Shown one piece after another: positions 17,644-26,211 of a stretch of 64,000 nucleotides of DNA (the stretch's first letter is position 1; each line of letters begins with the position of its first letter). Origin of the DNA: Leucobacter chromiisoli (GTDB lineage: Bacteria; Actinomycetota; Actinomycetes; Actinomycetales; Microbacteriaceae); contig NZ_JAEHOH010000006.1 of assembly GCF_016522505.1 (NCBI RefSeq), positions 124,001 through 188,000 on the forward strand. The letters run 5' to 3'. Below the pieces are notes generated by a model. It was not told where the DNA came from and did no database searches. It worked only from the letters and a program-made list of their open reading frames with translations. The position numbers and the translations under genes were made by a program.

Positions 17644-17649
17644 AGCGTA
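17644..17649 (-). promoter_or_regulatory. -10 hexamer TACGCT of the acyltransferase gene
   Basis: TACGCT on the minus strand ends 6 nt before ATG 17637, consistent with a leaderless message. Confidence 0.45.
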
Positions 17650-17781
17650 CCCCGCGGCCCGCTCCGCCCCGGCATCTCGGCGATTCCACAGACGGCGGGC
17701 AGGCGGATGAGGCAGACTCGAACCCGTCGCGGGCGCGCAGCTCCCGCGGCGAAGCCCGGCCCCCGACGCAGAGGAACCTCC

Positions 17782-18795
17782 GTGAAGCGCACCCGTATCC
17801 TGATCCCCGCCGCCGTCGCGGCCGCCCTCGTGCTGGCCGGCTGCTCGGCCGCCTCCGGTCCGAGCGAGGACGCGAACGGGGAGGCGTGCGCTCCCGCGGG
17901 CGAGGCGAGCCAGGCGGTCAAGGTCAGCGGCGACGCGGGCGGCGAGCTGACGCTCGACGCGGAGACCCCGCTCAAGGCCACCCAGGTGGAGCGCTCGGTG
18001 CTGACGAACGGGGAGGGCGAGGTGCCCGAGACCGACGCGAGCGTGAACGTCGCCGTGACCTACTTCAACGGCAGCACGGGCGACATCGTCACGCAGATCC
18101 CCGAGGCGCCGCTCCCCAACAGTCAGGAGCAGCTCCAGGCGGGCGGCGCCGCGTGGATGTACGACGCCGTGCGCTGCTCCGTGCCGGGGCAGCGGGTCGC
18201 CCTCGCCGTGCCGGTCGAGGACGCGCTCGGCGGCCTCACCGCGGAGGAGTCCGGGATCCCGGGGCTGAAGGACGAGGACTCCGTCATCGCGGTGTTCGAC
18301 TTCGGCGAGGCCGTCGAGAGCGCGGCCGAGCAGTGCGAGGAGCTGAAGCCCCGCGACGAGAAGTACCCCGAGGTCGAGACCTTCGACGATCAGGCACCCG
18401 AGATCACGATCCCCGAGTGCATGGAGGCCCCCGAGGAGCTCGAGGTGCAGGTGCTCGAGGAGGGCGACGGCGCCGTCGTGAAGGAGGGCGACGAGGTCAG
18501 CGTGCAGTACCGCGGGATCATCTGGCGCACCGGCGAGGAGTTCGACTCGAGCTGGTCCCGCGGCGAGCCCGCCTCCTTCCCGGCGCGCGAGGGCAAGCCG
18601 GAGGAGGGGATCGACGGCGTGATCCGCGGGTTCTCGGAGGCGCTGATCGGCCAGAAGGTCGGCTCCCAGATCATGTCAATCGTCCCCGCCGAGGACGGCG
18701 GCTACGGCGCGGCCCGGCTGCAGCAGATGGGGCACGCGCCCGACGACGTGATGGTGTTCGTGCTCGAGATCGTCGACACGCAGGCGGCCGAGTAG
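17782..18795 (+). CDS. FKBP-type peptidyl-prolyl isomerase lipoprotein
   Basis: The 337-residue product starts at GTG 17782, preceded by AGAGGAA (17770-17776). It has a lipoprotein signal peptide (KRTRILIPAAVAAALVLAGC, lipobox LAGC, lipidated Cys21), a central region of about 190 residues seen in actinobacterial homologues, and a C-terminal FKBP domain from about residue 225 (VKEGDEVSVQYRGIIWRTGEEFDSS, then GVIRGFSEALIGQKVGS, and VFVLEIVDT at the end). It should act outside the membrane, speeding folding of secreted proteins. The insert EDGGYGAARLQQMGHAPDD replaces the usual aromatic loop, so activity is likely but not certain. Confidence 0.9.
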   Translation: MKRTRILIPAAVAAALVLAGCSAASGPSEDANGEACAPAGEASQAVKVSGDAGGELTLDAETPLKATQVERSVLTNGEGEVPETDASVNVAVTYFNGSTGDIVTQIPEAPLPNSQEQLQAGGAAWMYDAVRCSVPGQRVALAVPVEDALGGLTAEESGIPGLKDEDSVIAVFDFGEAVESAAEQCEELKPRDEKYPEVETFDDQAPEITIPECMEAPEELEVQVLEEGDGAVVKEGDEVSVQYRGIIWRTGEEFDSSWSRGEPASFPAREGKPEEGIDGVIRGFSEALIGQKVGSQIMSIVPAEDGGYGAARLQQMGHAPDDVMVFVLEIVDTQAAE

Positions 18796-18890
18796 GCGGA
18801 GGTGCCGGCACCCCGGCCTGAGCGCGGCCGGGGCCCGGCGTCCCCGCCGCTCGGGGGCGGCCGCCCTCGCCGAGGCCGGCGGCGATGCCC

Positions 18891-18896
18891 TAGCCT
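18891..18896 (+). promoter_or_regulatory. -10 hexamer TAGCCT of dxr
   Basis: TAGCCT is followed by 7 nt and ATG 18904, consistent with a leaderless start. Confidence 0.5.
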
Positions 18897-18903
18897 GGAG
18901 GGC

Positions 18904-19986
18904 ATGAAGCGCGTCATCATCCTCGGGTCCACCGGTTCCATCGGCGAGCAGGCGCTCGACGTGATCCGCAAGAACCCGTCCCGCTTCCAGGTGGTGGGGC
19001 TCGCCGCCGGCACCAACGCCGAGCAGGTGCGGAGCCAGGCCGACGAGTTCAACGTCGAGCACACCGCGATGGGTGCGGACGAGGCCGCGACGCTCGTGCG
19101 CGACGTGCCGGCCGACGTGGTGCTCAACGGCATCACCGGGTCGATCGGGCTCGGCCCGACGATCGCGGCCCTCGAGGCGGGCAGGACGCTGGCGCTGGCG
19201 AACAAGGAGTCGCTCATCGTGGGCGGCGACCTCGTCACGCGCATGGCGAAGCCGGAGCAGATCGTGCCGGTCGACTCCGAGCACTCGGCGATCGCGCAGG
19301 CGCTGCGGGCGGGGGATCACTCCGAGGTGCAGCGGCTCGTGGTGACGGCATCCGGAGGCCCCTTCCGGGGTCGCAGCAGGAACTCGCTGCGCGACGTCAC
19401 CCCCGCCGAGGCGCTCGCACACCCGACGTGGGACATGGGCCGGGTCGTGACGACGAACTCGGCGACGCTCGTGAACAAGGGGCTCGAGGTGATCGAGGCG
19501 CACCTGCTCTTCGGCATCTCCTACGGCGACATCGACGTCGTGGTCCACCCTCAGTCGATCGTGCACTCGATGGTGGAGTTCCGCGACGGCTCGACGATCC
19601 TGCAGGCGTCGCCGCCCGACATGCGCCTCCCGATCGCGCTGGGTCTCTCCTGGCCGACCCGCATCTCCGGCGTGGGCGCTCCGCTCGACTGGAGCCGCGC
19701 GTCGAGCTGGACCTTCGAACCGCTCGACGAGGCCGCCTTCCCCGCAGTGGCGCTCGCCAAGGAGGTCGGCCGGGCGCGCAAGACCTACCCGGCCGTCTAC
19801 AACGCGGCGAACGAGGAGGCGGTCGAGGCCTTCCACGCGGGCCGGATCGGCTTCCTCGACATCGTCTCCACGATCGAGCGCGTCCTCGAGGCGCACACGG
19901 CGCCCGAGCAGCTGACGCTGGAGGCGCTCGCCGAGGCCGAGGACTGGGCGCGCAGGCAGGCGGAGAAGCTGATCTCCGCGAAGTAG
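18904..19986 (+). CDS. dxr: 1-deoxy-D-xylulose-5-phosphate reductoisomerase
   Basis: Dxr makes 2-C-methyl-D-erythritol 4-phosphate, the first committed step of the MEP isoprenoid pathway, using NADPH and a divalent metal. The 360-residue protein has the NADPH motif ILGSTGSIGEQALDVI, ALANKESLIVGG, the metal and substrate motif VPVDSEHSAIAQAL, TASGGPFRGRS, TWDMGRVVTTNSATLVNKGLEVIEAHLLF and VHPQSIVHSMVEF. It is followed 47 nt downstream by the site-2 protease gene, the usual actinobacterial order. The third partner of this set, ispG, is displaced to 30942. Confidence 0.97.
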   Translation: MKRVIILGSTGSIGEQALDVIRKNPSRFQVVGLAAGTNAEQVRSQADEFNVEHTAMGADEAATLVRDVPADVVLNGITGSIGLGPTIAALEAGRTLALANKESLIVGGDLVTRMAKPEQIVPVDSEHSAIAQALRAGDHSEVQRLVVTASGGPFRGRSRNSLRDVTPAEALAHPTWDMGRVVTTNSATLVNKGLEVIEAHLLFGISYGDIDVVVHPQSIVHSMVEFRDGSTILQASPPDMRLPIALGLSWPTRISGVGAPLDWSRASSWTFEPLDEAAFPAVALAKEVGRARKTYPAVYNAANEEAVEAFHAGRIGFLDIVSTIERVLEAHTAPEQLTLEALAEAEDWARRQAEKLISAK

Positions 19987-20021
19987 CAGCCCGCTCGCAG
20001 ACCCTCCCCAGCGCCCGGCGC

Positions 20022-20027
20022 TAGCCT
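20022..20027 (+). promoter_or_regulatory. -10 hexamer TAGCCT of the site-2 protease gene
   Basis: TAGCCT is followed by 6 nt and GTG 20034. It suggests that rip has its own leaderless promoter in addition to read-through from dxr. Confidence 0.5.
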
Positions 20028-20033
20028 GGGCGG

Positions 20034-21530
20034 GTGCTGCTCGATATCTTGCTCTACGCCCTCGGGATCCTCATCATCCTGGGCGGTCTCGCGCTCTCCA
20101 TCGGGCTGCACGAGATCGGGCACCTCGTGCCGGCGAAGCTGTTCGGCGTGAAGGTGACGCAGTACATGGTCGGCTTCGGCAAGACGCTCTGGTCGAAGCG
20201 GAAGGGCGAGACCGAGTACGGGGTGAAGGCGATCCCGCTCGGCGGCTACGTCGCGATGACCGGCATGTTCCCGCCCGGTCGCGGCGGCGAGGCGCGGGCC
20301 TCCACGACCGGCTTCCTGAACACCGTGGTGCAGGAGGGATCGGCGGCGGCGAGCCGGCAGCGGCCCTCCGACGTCGCGGCCGAGATCGAGCGGGTCGGGG
20401 ATCCGGAACCCGCGCGCGCCGGTGCTCCGGACGCTCCGGACGCTCCGGAGCTCCTCTCCGAGGAGGAACGCCGCGGCGGCATCTCGGGGATGGTCGAGGA
20501 CGCCAGGATCGCGAGCGCCGAATCGATCGGCGCGGGCGAGGACCACCGCACCTTCTACCGCCTGCCCATGTGGAAGAAGATCGTCGTCATGCTCGGCGGC
20601 CCGCTCATGAACCTCGTGCTGGCCGCCCTGTTCTTCGGGATCGTGCTCGTCGGCTTCGGCCTGCCGCAGAACTCGACGACGCTGGGCGCGGTCAGCGAGT
20701 GCCTGCTGCCGGCCACGAGCACCGCGACCGCGTGCTCGGACGACGATCCCGCCGCCCCAGCAGCGGAGGCGGGGCTGCGCCCCGGCGACCGGATCGTGTC
20801 GGTGAACGGGACCGAGATCGAGGGGTGGGAGCAGTTCCGCGGAATCGTGAGCGGCTCGCCCGGTCGCGCGCTCGACGTGGTCATCGAGCGCGACGGCGCC
20901 GAGCAGGCGCTGACGATCACCCCCGCGGCGAACGAGCGCCCGGTCACCGACGAGGCGGGGGCCGTCGTCGAGGGCGAGGACGGCGAGCCCGTGCTCGAGC
21001 GGGTGGGCATGATCGGCGCCACCCCGGCCGCCGAGACGGTGCGCCGGCCGGTCACCGACGTACCGGTCTACGTCGGCGACACGGTGGCGAACATGGCGGG
21101 CGTGATCGTGCGACTGCCCGAGCGCATGGTCGACGTGTGGAACGCCGCGGTCGGCACCGAGGAGCGCGATCCGAACGGCCTCATCGGGGTGGTCGGCGTC
21201 GGACGCCTCGCGGGAGAGATCACGAGCACCGATGAGATCCCGGTCGCCTCCAAGGCCGCGACAATGTTCAGCCTGCTCGGGTCGCTGAACGTCGCGCTGT
21301 TCGTGTTCAACCTGGTGCCGCTCATGCCACTCGACGGCGGGCACATCGCGGGCGCCCTCTACGAGGGGCTGAAGCGCGGGATCGCGAGGCTGCTCGGGCG
21401 CCCCGATCCCGGCCCCGTCGACACCGCTCGCATGGTGCCCGTCACGTTCGTCGTCGTGATCGCGCTGGGGGCCATGATGCTGCTGCTCGTCTACGCCGAC
21501 CTCTTCAAGCCCGTCTCCCTGTTCGGCTGA
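20034..21530 (+). CDS. rip: M50 site-2 protease (RseP/Rip1-like)
   Basis: An intramembrane zinc metalloprotease of 498 residues. The zinc motif HEIGH is at 26-30 in helix 1, a PDZ domain lies at about 235-330 (LRPGDRIVSVNGTEIEGWEQF), and the third zinc ligand and active region is MPLDGGHIAGALYEG in the C-terminal membrane part. Such enzymes finish the cleavage of membrane-bound anti-sigma factors and other single-pass proteins. A low-complexity insert of about 70 residues (about 85-155, Ala/Asp/Pro-rich) sits between the first membrane domain and the helix before the PDZ domain. Located directly after dxr as in most actinobacteria. Confidence 0.94.
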   Translation: MLLDILLYALGILIILGGLALSIGLHEIGHLVPAKLFGVKVTQYMVGFGKTLWSKRKGETEYGVKAIPLGGYVAMTGMFPPGRGGEARASTTGFLNTVVQEGSAAASRQRPSDVAAEIERVGDPEPARAGAPDAPDAPELLSEEERRGGISGMVEDARIASAESIGAGEDHRTFYRLPMWKKIVVMLGGPLMNLVLAALFFGIVLVGFGLPQNSTTLGAVSECLLPATSTATACSDDDPAAPAAEAGLRPGDRIVSVNGTEIEGWEQFRGIVSGSPGRALDVVIERDGAEQALTITPAANERPVTDEAGAVVEGEDGEPVLERVGMIGATPAAETVRRPVTDVPVYVGDTVANMAGVIVRLPERMVDVWNAAVGTEERDPNGLIGVVGVGRLAGEITSTDEIPVASKAATMFSLLGSLNVALFVFNLVPLMPLDGGHIAGALYEGLKRGIARLLGRPDPGPVDTARMVPVTFVVVIALGAMMLLLVYADLFKPVSLFG

Positions 21531-21545
21531 CGGGCGGGGGTCCGC

Positions 21546-22409
21546 TCAGTACGTGGGCGCTGCCGGCAGCCCGAAGTAGGTCTCGAGGTTCTGCTCGCCC
21601 CGGTTCATCATGTCGGTCGCCACGTCGACGCCGACGTATCGGAAGTGCCACGGCTCGTACATGTAGCCCACGACGGGTTCGGCGCCCTGGTGGTAGCGCA
21701 GGATGAACCCGAAGCGGTGGGCGTTCTCGGCGAGCCACACGCCGGTGGGCGTCTCGCCGAAGCACGACATGAACGCGCATCCCGAGCCGTCGTCGAGGTC
21801 GGCCGCGAGGCCGGTCTGGTGCTCGGAGTGCCCGGCCCGGGCCGAGTACGTCTCGGCCGCGGCCACCCCGTCCCTCGCGACGTACGAGTCGAAGAGGCCG
21901 ACCTGCATGTCGTAGGAGCGGTACGCGCTCGTGATGACGAAGGGGTAGCCCGCGGCGGCGGCCTCGGCGTACATGGTCTCGAGCGCCTGCGCGGCCTCGG
22001 CGCGCATGGGCTGACCGTTGGTGTTGGCGATGCCCGCCGGCATCACGAGATCCTGCGGCTCCCACCCCTCGGGCAGCGGCCGCTGCTTGTTCACGACGAC
22101 GGTGATCGACTCCGGAGTGTCGAGGTCGTGCGCCGGAGGTTCGGGTTCGGGTTCGGGCTCGGGTGCCGGCGGCTCAGGGGTGGGGGTCGGTGTCGGTTCG
22201 GGCTCCGCGATGGTCGGCTCGGGCTCCGGGGTCGCCTCCGCGCGGGCGGGCTCCGGCTCGCCCTGGCCGATCACGGCCCATGCGGCGGTGCCGCCGCCGA
22301 GCAGGAGCACGAGCGCGGCGGCCCCCGCGATCAGCGCGCGGCGGCGCTGTGCGAGACGCCTGGCGGGTCGACGGCGAACCGCGGAACCGGGGAGCGGGGG
22401 AAGTGCCAT
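21546..22409 (-). CDS. VanY-type D-alanyl-D-alanine carboxypeptidase
   Basis: The 287-residue protein has a basic N-terminus, one transmembrane helix (about 28-50), a Pro/Glu repeat spacer (about 55-100, PEPEPT-type) and an extracytoplasmic VanY peptidase domain. Zinc and catalytic motifs are SAYRSYDMQ, GHSEHQTGLAADLDD (His and Asp ligands) and EPWHFRYVG. The spacer probably lets the enzyme span the cell wall. It should trim the terminal D-Ala from peptidoglycan stem peptides. ATG 22409 lacks a ribosome binding site but has a well-placed -10 hexamer. Confidence 0.9.
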   Translation of the reverse strand: MALPPLPGSAVRRRPARRLAQRRRALIAGAAALVLLLGGGTAAWAVIGQGEPEPARAEATPEPEPTIAEPEPTPTPTPEPPAPEPEPEPEPPAHDLDTPESITVVVNKQRPLPEGWEPQDLVMPAGIANTNGQPMRAEAAQALETMYAEAAAAGYPFVITSAYRSYDMQVGLFDSYVARDGVAAAETYSARAGHSEHQTGLAADLDDGSGCAFMSCFGETPTGVWLAENAHRFGFILRYHQGAEPVVGYMYEPWHFRYVGVDVATDMMNRGEQNLETYFGLPAAPTY

Positions 22410-22416
22410 GCGTCGT

Positions 22417-22422
22417 ACTCTA
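22417..22422 (-). promoter_or_regulatory. -10 hexamer TAGAGT of the VanY gene
   Basis: TAGAGT on the minus strand ends 7 nt before ATG 22409. No Shine-Dalgarno sequence is present, so a leaderless message is likely. Confidence 0.5.
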
Positions 22423-22498
22423 ACAACCGTTCGCGACGATCGTCGTCCGCCGGCCGGGCTCGCCGCGCCGTTCCGCAGCTCCGGGGCCCGTTTGCCGC

Positions 22499-23509
22499 TC
22501 AGCGCACCGGCCCGTCCGCGGTCCAGGCGTGGGGCACGGTCTCGCCCGCGGCCCAGCGCTCGAAGATCTCGACGGCGATGCGGGAGTGCTCGAGCACCAC
22601 GTCGTCGGAGGCGCCCGCGATGTGCGGCGTCAGCGTGACGTTCGCGAAATCGAAGAGCTCCGAGTCGGGGGAGAGCGGTTCGTCGTAGAACACGTCGAAG
22701 CCGGCTCCCGCGATCCTGCCCTCGCGGAGCATGCGCATGAGCGGCTCCTCCTCGATGAGCGCCGCGCGGCCGGCGTTGATGAGGTAGGCGGTGGGCTGCA
22801 GCATGGCGAGCTCCTCGGCACCGATGAGGCCCCGCGTCTCGGGGGTGAGCGGCGCGTGCACGCTCACGATGTCCGAGGTCGACATGAGCGTCGGCAGGTC
22901 GACGATCCGAGCGTCGCCGCCGAAGGCGTCCTCGGGCAGGAACGGGTCGTAGACCTGCACCTCCATGTCGAAGCCGAGGGCGCGCCGCATCACCCGCCGC
23001 CCCACGGCGCCGCCGCCGACGATGCCGAGCGTGCGGCCGGAGAGCCCGATGCTGCGGAACGTCTCGTACGGCTCGAACACGTCGTCGGGAGACCAGGATC
23101 CCGCCCGCAGCCACCGCTCGGACTCGCTGAGCCTGCGCACCGTGGCGAGCAGCAGGGCGAAGCTGAAGTCTGCGGTGACCGCGGCGTTCCTGCCGGGGGT
23201 GGCGGCGACCACGACCCCGCGCTCGGCGCAGGCGGCGAGATCGACGTTCACGGGGTTCGCGTGGCAGGAGATCACGAGCCGGAGGCGCGGCGCGGCGTCG
23301 AGCGTCGCGCGATCAATCCGGTCGAGCTCGGCGACGATCACCTCGACCTCCGAGAGCGCGTCGGCGATGCCCCGGTCGGTGAGGCCCCGGTCGGCGAGCG
23401 AGCCGCCCGTGATGAGCGGCTCGGCGCCGGTCACGGCGTGCCCCTCGGCGAGCTCGGCCAGCCGCGCGTCGTCGAAGGGGGCGGTGATGAGGATGCGGTG
23501 CGAGGTCAT
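22499..23509 (-). CDS. D-2-hydroxyacid dehydrogenase (phosphoglycerate dehydrogenase-like)
   Basis: The 336-residue protein has the Rossmann motif GIVGGGAVGRRVMRRALGF and the catalytic triad of the family: Arg in INAGRAALI, Glu in FDVFYDEPLS and His in LTPHIAGAS. It should interconvert a 2-hydroxy acid and a 2-keto acid with NAD(H). It is the last gene of a three-gene operon with FGGY and PfkB kinases (4-nt ATGA overlap with the FGGY gene), so a sugar acid is a plausible substrate. That is inference. Confidence 0.88.
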   Translation of the reverse strand: MTSHRILITAPFDDARLAELAEGHAVTGAEPLITGGSLADRGLTDRGIADALSEVEVIVAELDRIDRATLDAAPRLRLVISCHANPVNVDLAACAERGVVVAATPGRNAAVTADFSFALLLATVRRLSESERWLRAGSWSPDDVFEPYETFRSIGLSGRTLGIVGGGAVGRRVMRRALGFDMEVQVYDPFLPEDAFGGDARIVDLPTLMSTSDIVSVHAPLTPETRGLIGAEELAMLQPTAYLINAGRAALIEEEPLMRMLREGRIAGAGFDVFYDEPLSPDSELFDFANVTLTPHIAGASDDVVLEHSRIAVEIFERWAAGETVPHAWTADGPVR

Positions 23510-25089
23510 GCGGGTGTTCTCCTCTGCGGGATCTCCGGGATCGGCGGATGCTCGGCGTGCGACGGACGGCCGAGCCGGTGCAGGCTCGGCCAGAGGGGGC
23601 GCAGCGCGTCGCGGACGTCGCGGAACGCCTCGAAGGCGGCGGTCGCGGCGGCGCGGCGGGTCGGCTCGGGGGTGAAGCTCTCGGTCTCGGGCTTGAGCGC
23701 GGCGACCGCGGCGGCGAGATCCGGCGCGCCCCCCGCCGCGGCCAGGGCCACGGCGGCCGCTCCGCGGGCTCCGACCTCGCCGTCGACCTGCCGGATCACG
23801 GTGCGGCCGCTGAGGTCGGCGAGCATGCGGCACAGCAGCGGCGACTGCGCGCCGCCCCCGCCGATCGTGATGCTCGCGTCGCCGGAGGCCGCGTCGCCGG
23901 GCTCGCCGGCGGCCCCGCCGTCGAGTCCCAGGACGGACTCGTACACGGAGTGCGCGAGCCCCGCGTAGACCGCGCGCAGCAGCGCCCACTTCGACGTCGT
24001 GACGTGGGCGCCGACCCAGCCGGCGGAGGCGTGCAGGTCGCGGAAGGGCGCGCGCTCGCCGCTCGGCGAGGTGTAGGGCAGGAAGAGCGCGCCGGCGCCG
24101 TCGTCCGGGCCGGCCAGCCGCTCCTCGATCTCCGTCCAGTCGTGGGCGTCGAGTCCGAGGGTGGCGCGGGCCCAGTCGAGATTCGGCATGCCCGACATCT
24201 GTGCGAGGCACTCGGTGACCTGCTCGCCGCGGCCCGTGCGCAGCAGGATCGAGTCGGGGTGGTGCCGCTCGCGAGCGGAGGGCTGGTTCGTGCAGACGAC
24301 CGCGGTGGTGCCGAGCACGACGTAGGAGTCGCCGTCGGCGATCGCTCCGAGGCCCACCCCGGCCGCGACGGTGTCGAAGACCCCGACGGCGACGGGCACG
24401 GCGGCGTCGAGTCCCAGCAGGCGCTGCACGTCGGGAAGCAGGGTGCCGGCGATCCGCTCGGAGGGGAGAGGCTCCGGCAGCATCGCCAGCAGCTCCTCGT
24501 GGCCGAGCGCCGCAGCGAGGTCCGTCGAGTACTCGCCGGTTGCCGTGTCGAGGTAGGTGCGCGACGCCTCGGTGGGATCGGTCGCCATCGCGCCGACGAG
24601 GCGGTAGCGGATCCAGTCCTTGCAGTTCAGGTGGTGGGCGGCCGCGGGCTGCGCCCCGTCGCGGCGCAGCGCCTCCCAGATCGCGGGCAGCGCGCCCGGG
24701 TGGATGGGCGACCCGGTCGCGGCTCGCACCGCCTCGTTCGCGCCCGTGCCCTCCCACTCGCGCACCACCTCGGTGCTGCGGCCGTCGTTCCAGAGCACCG
24801 CCGGGCCGGCCGGAGCGCCCGACGCGTCGACGAACCAGGCCCCGTCCCCCTGACCGGTGACCCCGATCGCGACGATCTCGCGATCGGGGACCGCGTCGAT
24901 GACCTCCCGCAGCGTCTCGACGGCGAGACCCCACACCTCGTCCATGTCGCTCTCGGAGGCGGAGGAGGATGACGCGCCGCGGTTCACGCCGACGGTCCGC
25001 CTGGCGACGGCGAGCACCGTCCCGTCGAGCGAGAACGCCACCGACTTGATGGCGGTGGTTCCGGCGTCGATGCCGATGACAGCCCTCAC
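23506..25089 (-). CDS. FGGY-family carbohydrate kinase
   Basis: A 527-residue sugar or polyol kinase. The N-terminal phosphate-binding motif is GIDAGTTAIKSVAF, GVTGQGDGAWFVD follows, LNCKDWIRYRLVG lies in the first domain, the catalytic Asp is in GVFDTVAAGVGLG, and the ATP site is ITIGGGGAQSPLLCRMLADL. The pattern is closer to L-xylulose/erythritol kinases than to glycerol kinase. The substrate is not determined. It overlaps both neighbours by 4 nt (ATGA), so pfkB-FGGY-dehydrogenase is one tightly coupled operon, divergent from the ABC importer. Confidence 0.88.
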   Translation of the reverse strand: MRAVIGIDAGTTAIKSVAFSLDGTVLAVARRTVGVNRGASSSSASESDMDEVWGLAVETLREVIDAVPDREIVAIGVTGQGDGAWFVDASGAPAGPAVLWNDGRSTEVVREWEGTGANEAVRAATGSPIHPGALPAIWEALRRDGAQPAAAHHLNCKDWIRYRLVGAMATDPTEASRTYLDTATGEYSTDLAAALGHEELLAMLPEPLPSERIAGTLLPDVQRLLGLDAAVPVAVGVFDTVAAGVGLGAIADGDSYVVLGTTAVVCTNQPSARERHHPDSILLRTGRGEQVTECLAQMSGMPNLDWARATLGLDAHDWTEIEERLAGPDDGAGALFLPYTSPSGERAPFRDLHASAGWVGAHVTTSKWALLRAVYAGLAHSVYESVLGLDGGAAGEPGDAASGDASITIGGGGAQSPLLCRMLADLSGRTVIRQVDGEVGARGAAAVALAAAGGAPDLAAAVAALKPETESFTPEPTRRAAATAAFEAFRDVRDALRPLWPSLHRLGRPSHAEHPPIPEIPQRRTPA

Positions 25090-26057
25090 GCCTCCGGCCT
25101 CCGCGCTGCGGTCCGCACGAAGCGCAGCAGCGCGTTCCGATCGGTCAGGCCGGCGTCGGATCCGAGGCCCGTCGCCACGAGGGAGCCGCAGGCGACCCCC
25201 AGCTCGACGGCCTCCCTCGCGCCGTGCCCCTCCACTAGCGCCGCGATGAACCCGGCCGAGAACGCGTCGCCGCAGCCCGTGGTGTCCACGACCTCGACGT
25301 CGAAGGCGGGCACGCGGAACTCCTCCACGGTCCCCGCATCGGCGCCCCGCGCGGCGTAGGCGGCGCCGTCCGCCCCGAGCGTCACGGCGACCGCGCCGAC
25401 CCCGCGGTCGAGGAACCAGGCAGCCGCGTCGCCACGGTCTGTCGCCCTGGAGATCGCGAGCGCGTCCTCCTCGTTCGGGAGGAAGTAGTCGAGGTGCTCG
25501 TAGCAGGGACCGAGCAGACGCTCGTAGTCGGCCGCGGGGTCGAAGATCAGATCGAGGGAGGTGGTCATCCCGAGACCGCGGGCGCGCTCGAGGACGCGCG
25601 CCGTCGCCTCGCCGTCGAGCAGCGGCAGCAGGGAGGTGCCGCCCACGTGCAGGTGGCTCGCGCCGCCGAGGGCGTCCCAGTCGATGAGCTCCTCATCCAC
25701 GAGCGAGTTCGCGCCGCGCACGTGCAGCGCGGGGCGCTCGCCGTTCGGCCTGATCGGCAGCATCGTCGCCGAGGTGGGGGAGCGATCCGACGTGCGCAGC
25801 CCCGAGACGTCGACGCCCTCCTCCGCGAGGCGGCCGCGCAGCCAGCTCCCCAGGTCGTCGTCGCCGACGTACCCGAGCGTCGCGACCGGGATCCCGAGCC
25901 TCGCGAGACCCATCGCCGTGGCGGCGCAGGTGCCGGCGGGGGTCATGCGGATCTCGTCGAGGAAGGCGATCCCCTGCCCCTCGGGCACGGCGGCGACGGG
26001 GTGGCCGAGGATGTCGACGATGTGGATGCCGATGGTGACGACGGAGGGAGGGGTCAT
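25086..26057 (-). CDS. PfkB-family (ribokinase-type) carbohydrate kinase
   Basis: A 323-residue ribokinase-fold kinase. It starts VVTIGIHIVDILGHPV, has the substrate region DEIRMTPAGTCAATAMGLARLG, the di-Gly hinge area LGYVGDDDLGSW, and the catalytic signature VVDTTGCGDAFSAGFIAAL with the base Asp. It is the first gene of the minus-strand sugar operon. The AAGGA before ATG 26057 is almost adjacent to it, and no other start is possible in frame nearby, so initiation may be weak or leaderless. Two different kinases in one operon suggest two phosphorylation steps or two substrates. Confidence 0.87.
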   Translation of the reverse strand: MTPPSVVTIGIHIVDILGHPVAAVPEGQGIAFLDEIRMTPAGTCAATAMGLARLGIPVATLGYVGDDDLGSWLRGRLAEEGVDVSGLRTSDRSPTSATMLPIRPNGERPALHVRGANSLVDEELIDWDALGGASHLHVGGTSLLPLLDGEATARVLERARGLGMTTSLDLIFDPAADYERLLGPCYEHLDYFLPNEEDALAISRATDRGDAAAWFLDRGVGAVAVTLGADGAAYAARGADAGTVEEFRVPAFDVEVVDTTGCGDAFSAGFIAALVEGHGAREAVELGVACGSLVATGLGSDAGLTDRNALLRFVRTAARRPEA

Positions 26058-26071
26058 TTCCTTAAGTTTCT

Positions 26072-26087
26072 TTCCGTTACGGCGGAA
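26072..26087. promoter_or_regulatory. Inverted repeat near the pfkB start (candidate operator)
   Basis: TTCCGTTACGGCGGAA has arms TTCCG/CGGAA and an internal CCGTTACGG palindrome. It lies 15 bp upstream of pfkB, in the divergent control region. Confidence 0.4.
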
Positions 26088-26162
26088 GGCGCCCGGGTGC
26101 GGTCTGGAGGACTCCGATGGGTTACATTCGTTCTGGTTCATGGACAGGTGTGCGGTCAACTG

Positions 26163-26176
26163 CACGGTCGACCGTG
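26163..26176. promoter_or_regulatory. Perfect 14-bp palindrome before the binding-protein gene (candidate operator)
   Basis: CACGGTCGACCGTG reads the same on both strands and lies 36 bp upstream of the binding-protein start. Length and place fit an operator of a LacI, GntR or similar repressor, but no such gene is in the cassette. Confidence 0.5.
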
Positions 26177-26211
26177 AAGCTCCGGCATCGTCAAGACACG
26201 AAGGTAGCGAA

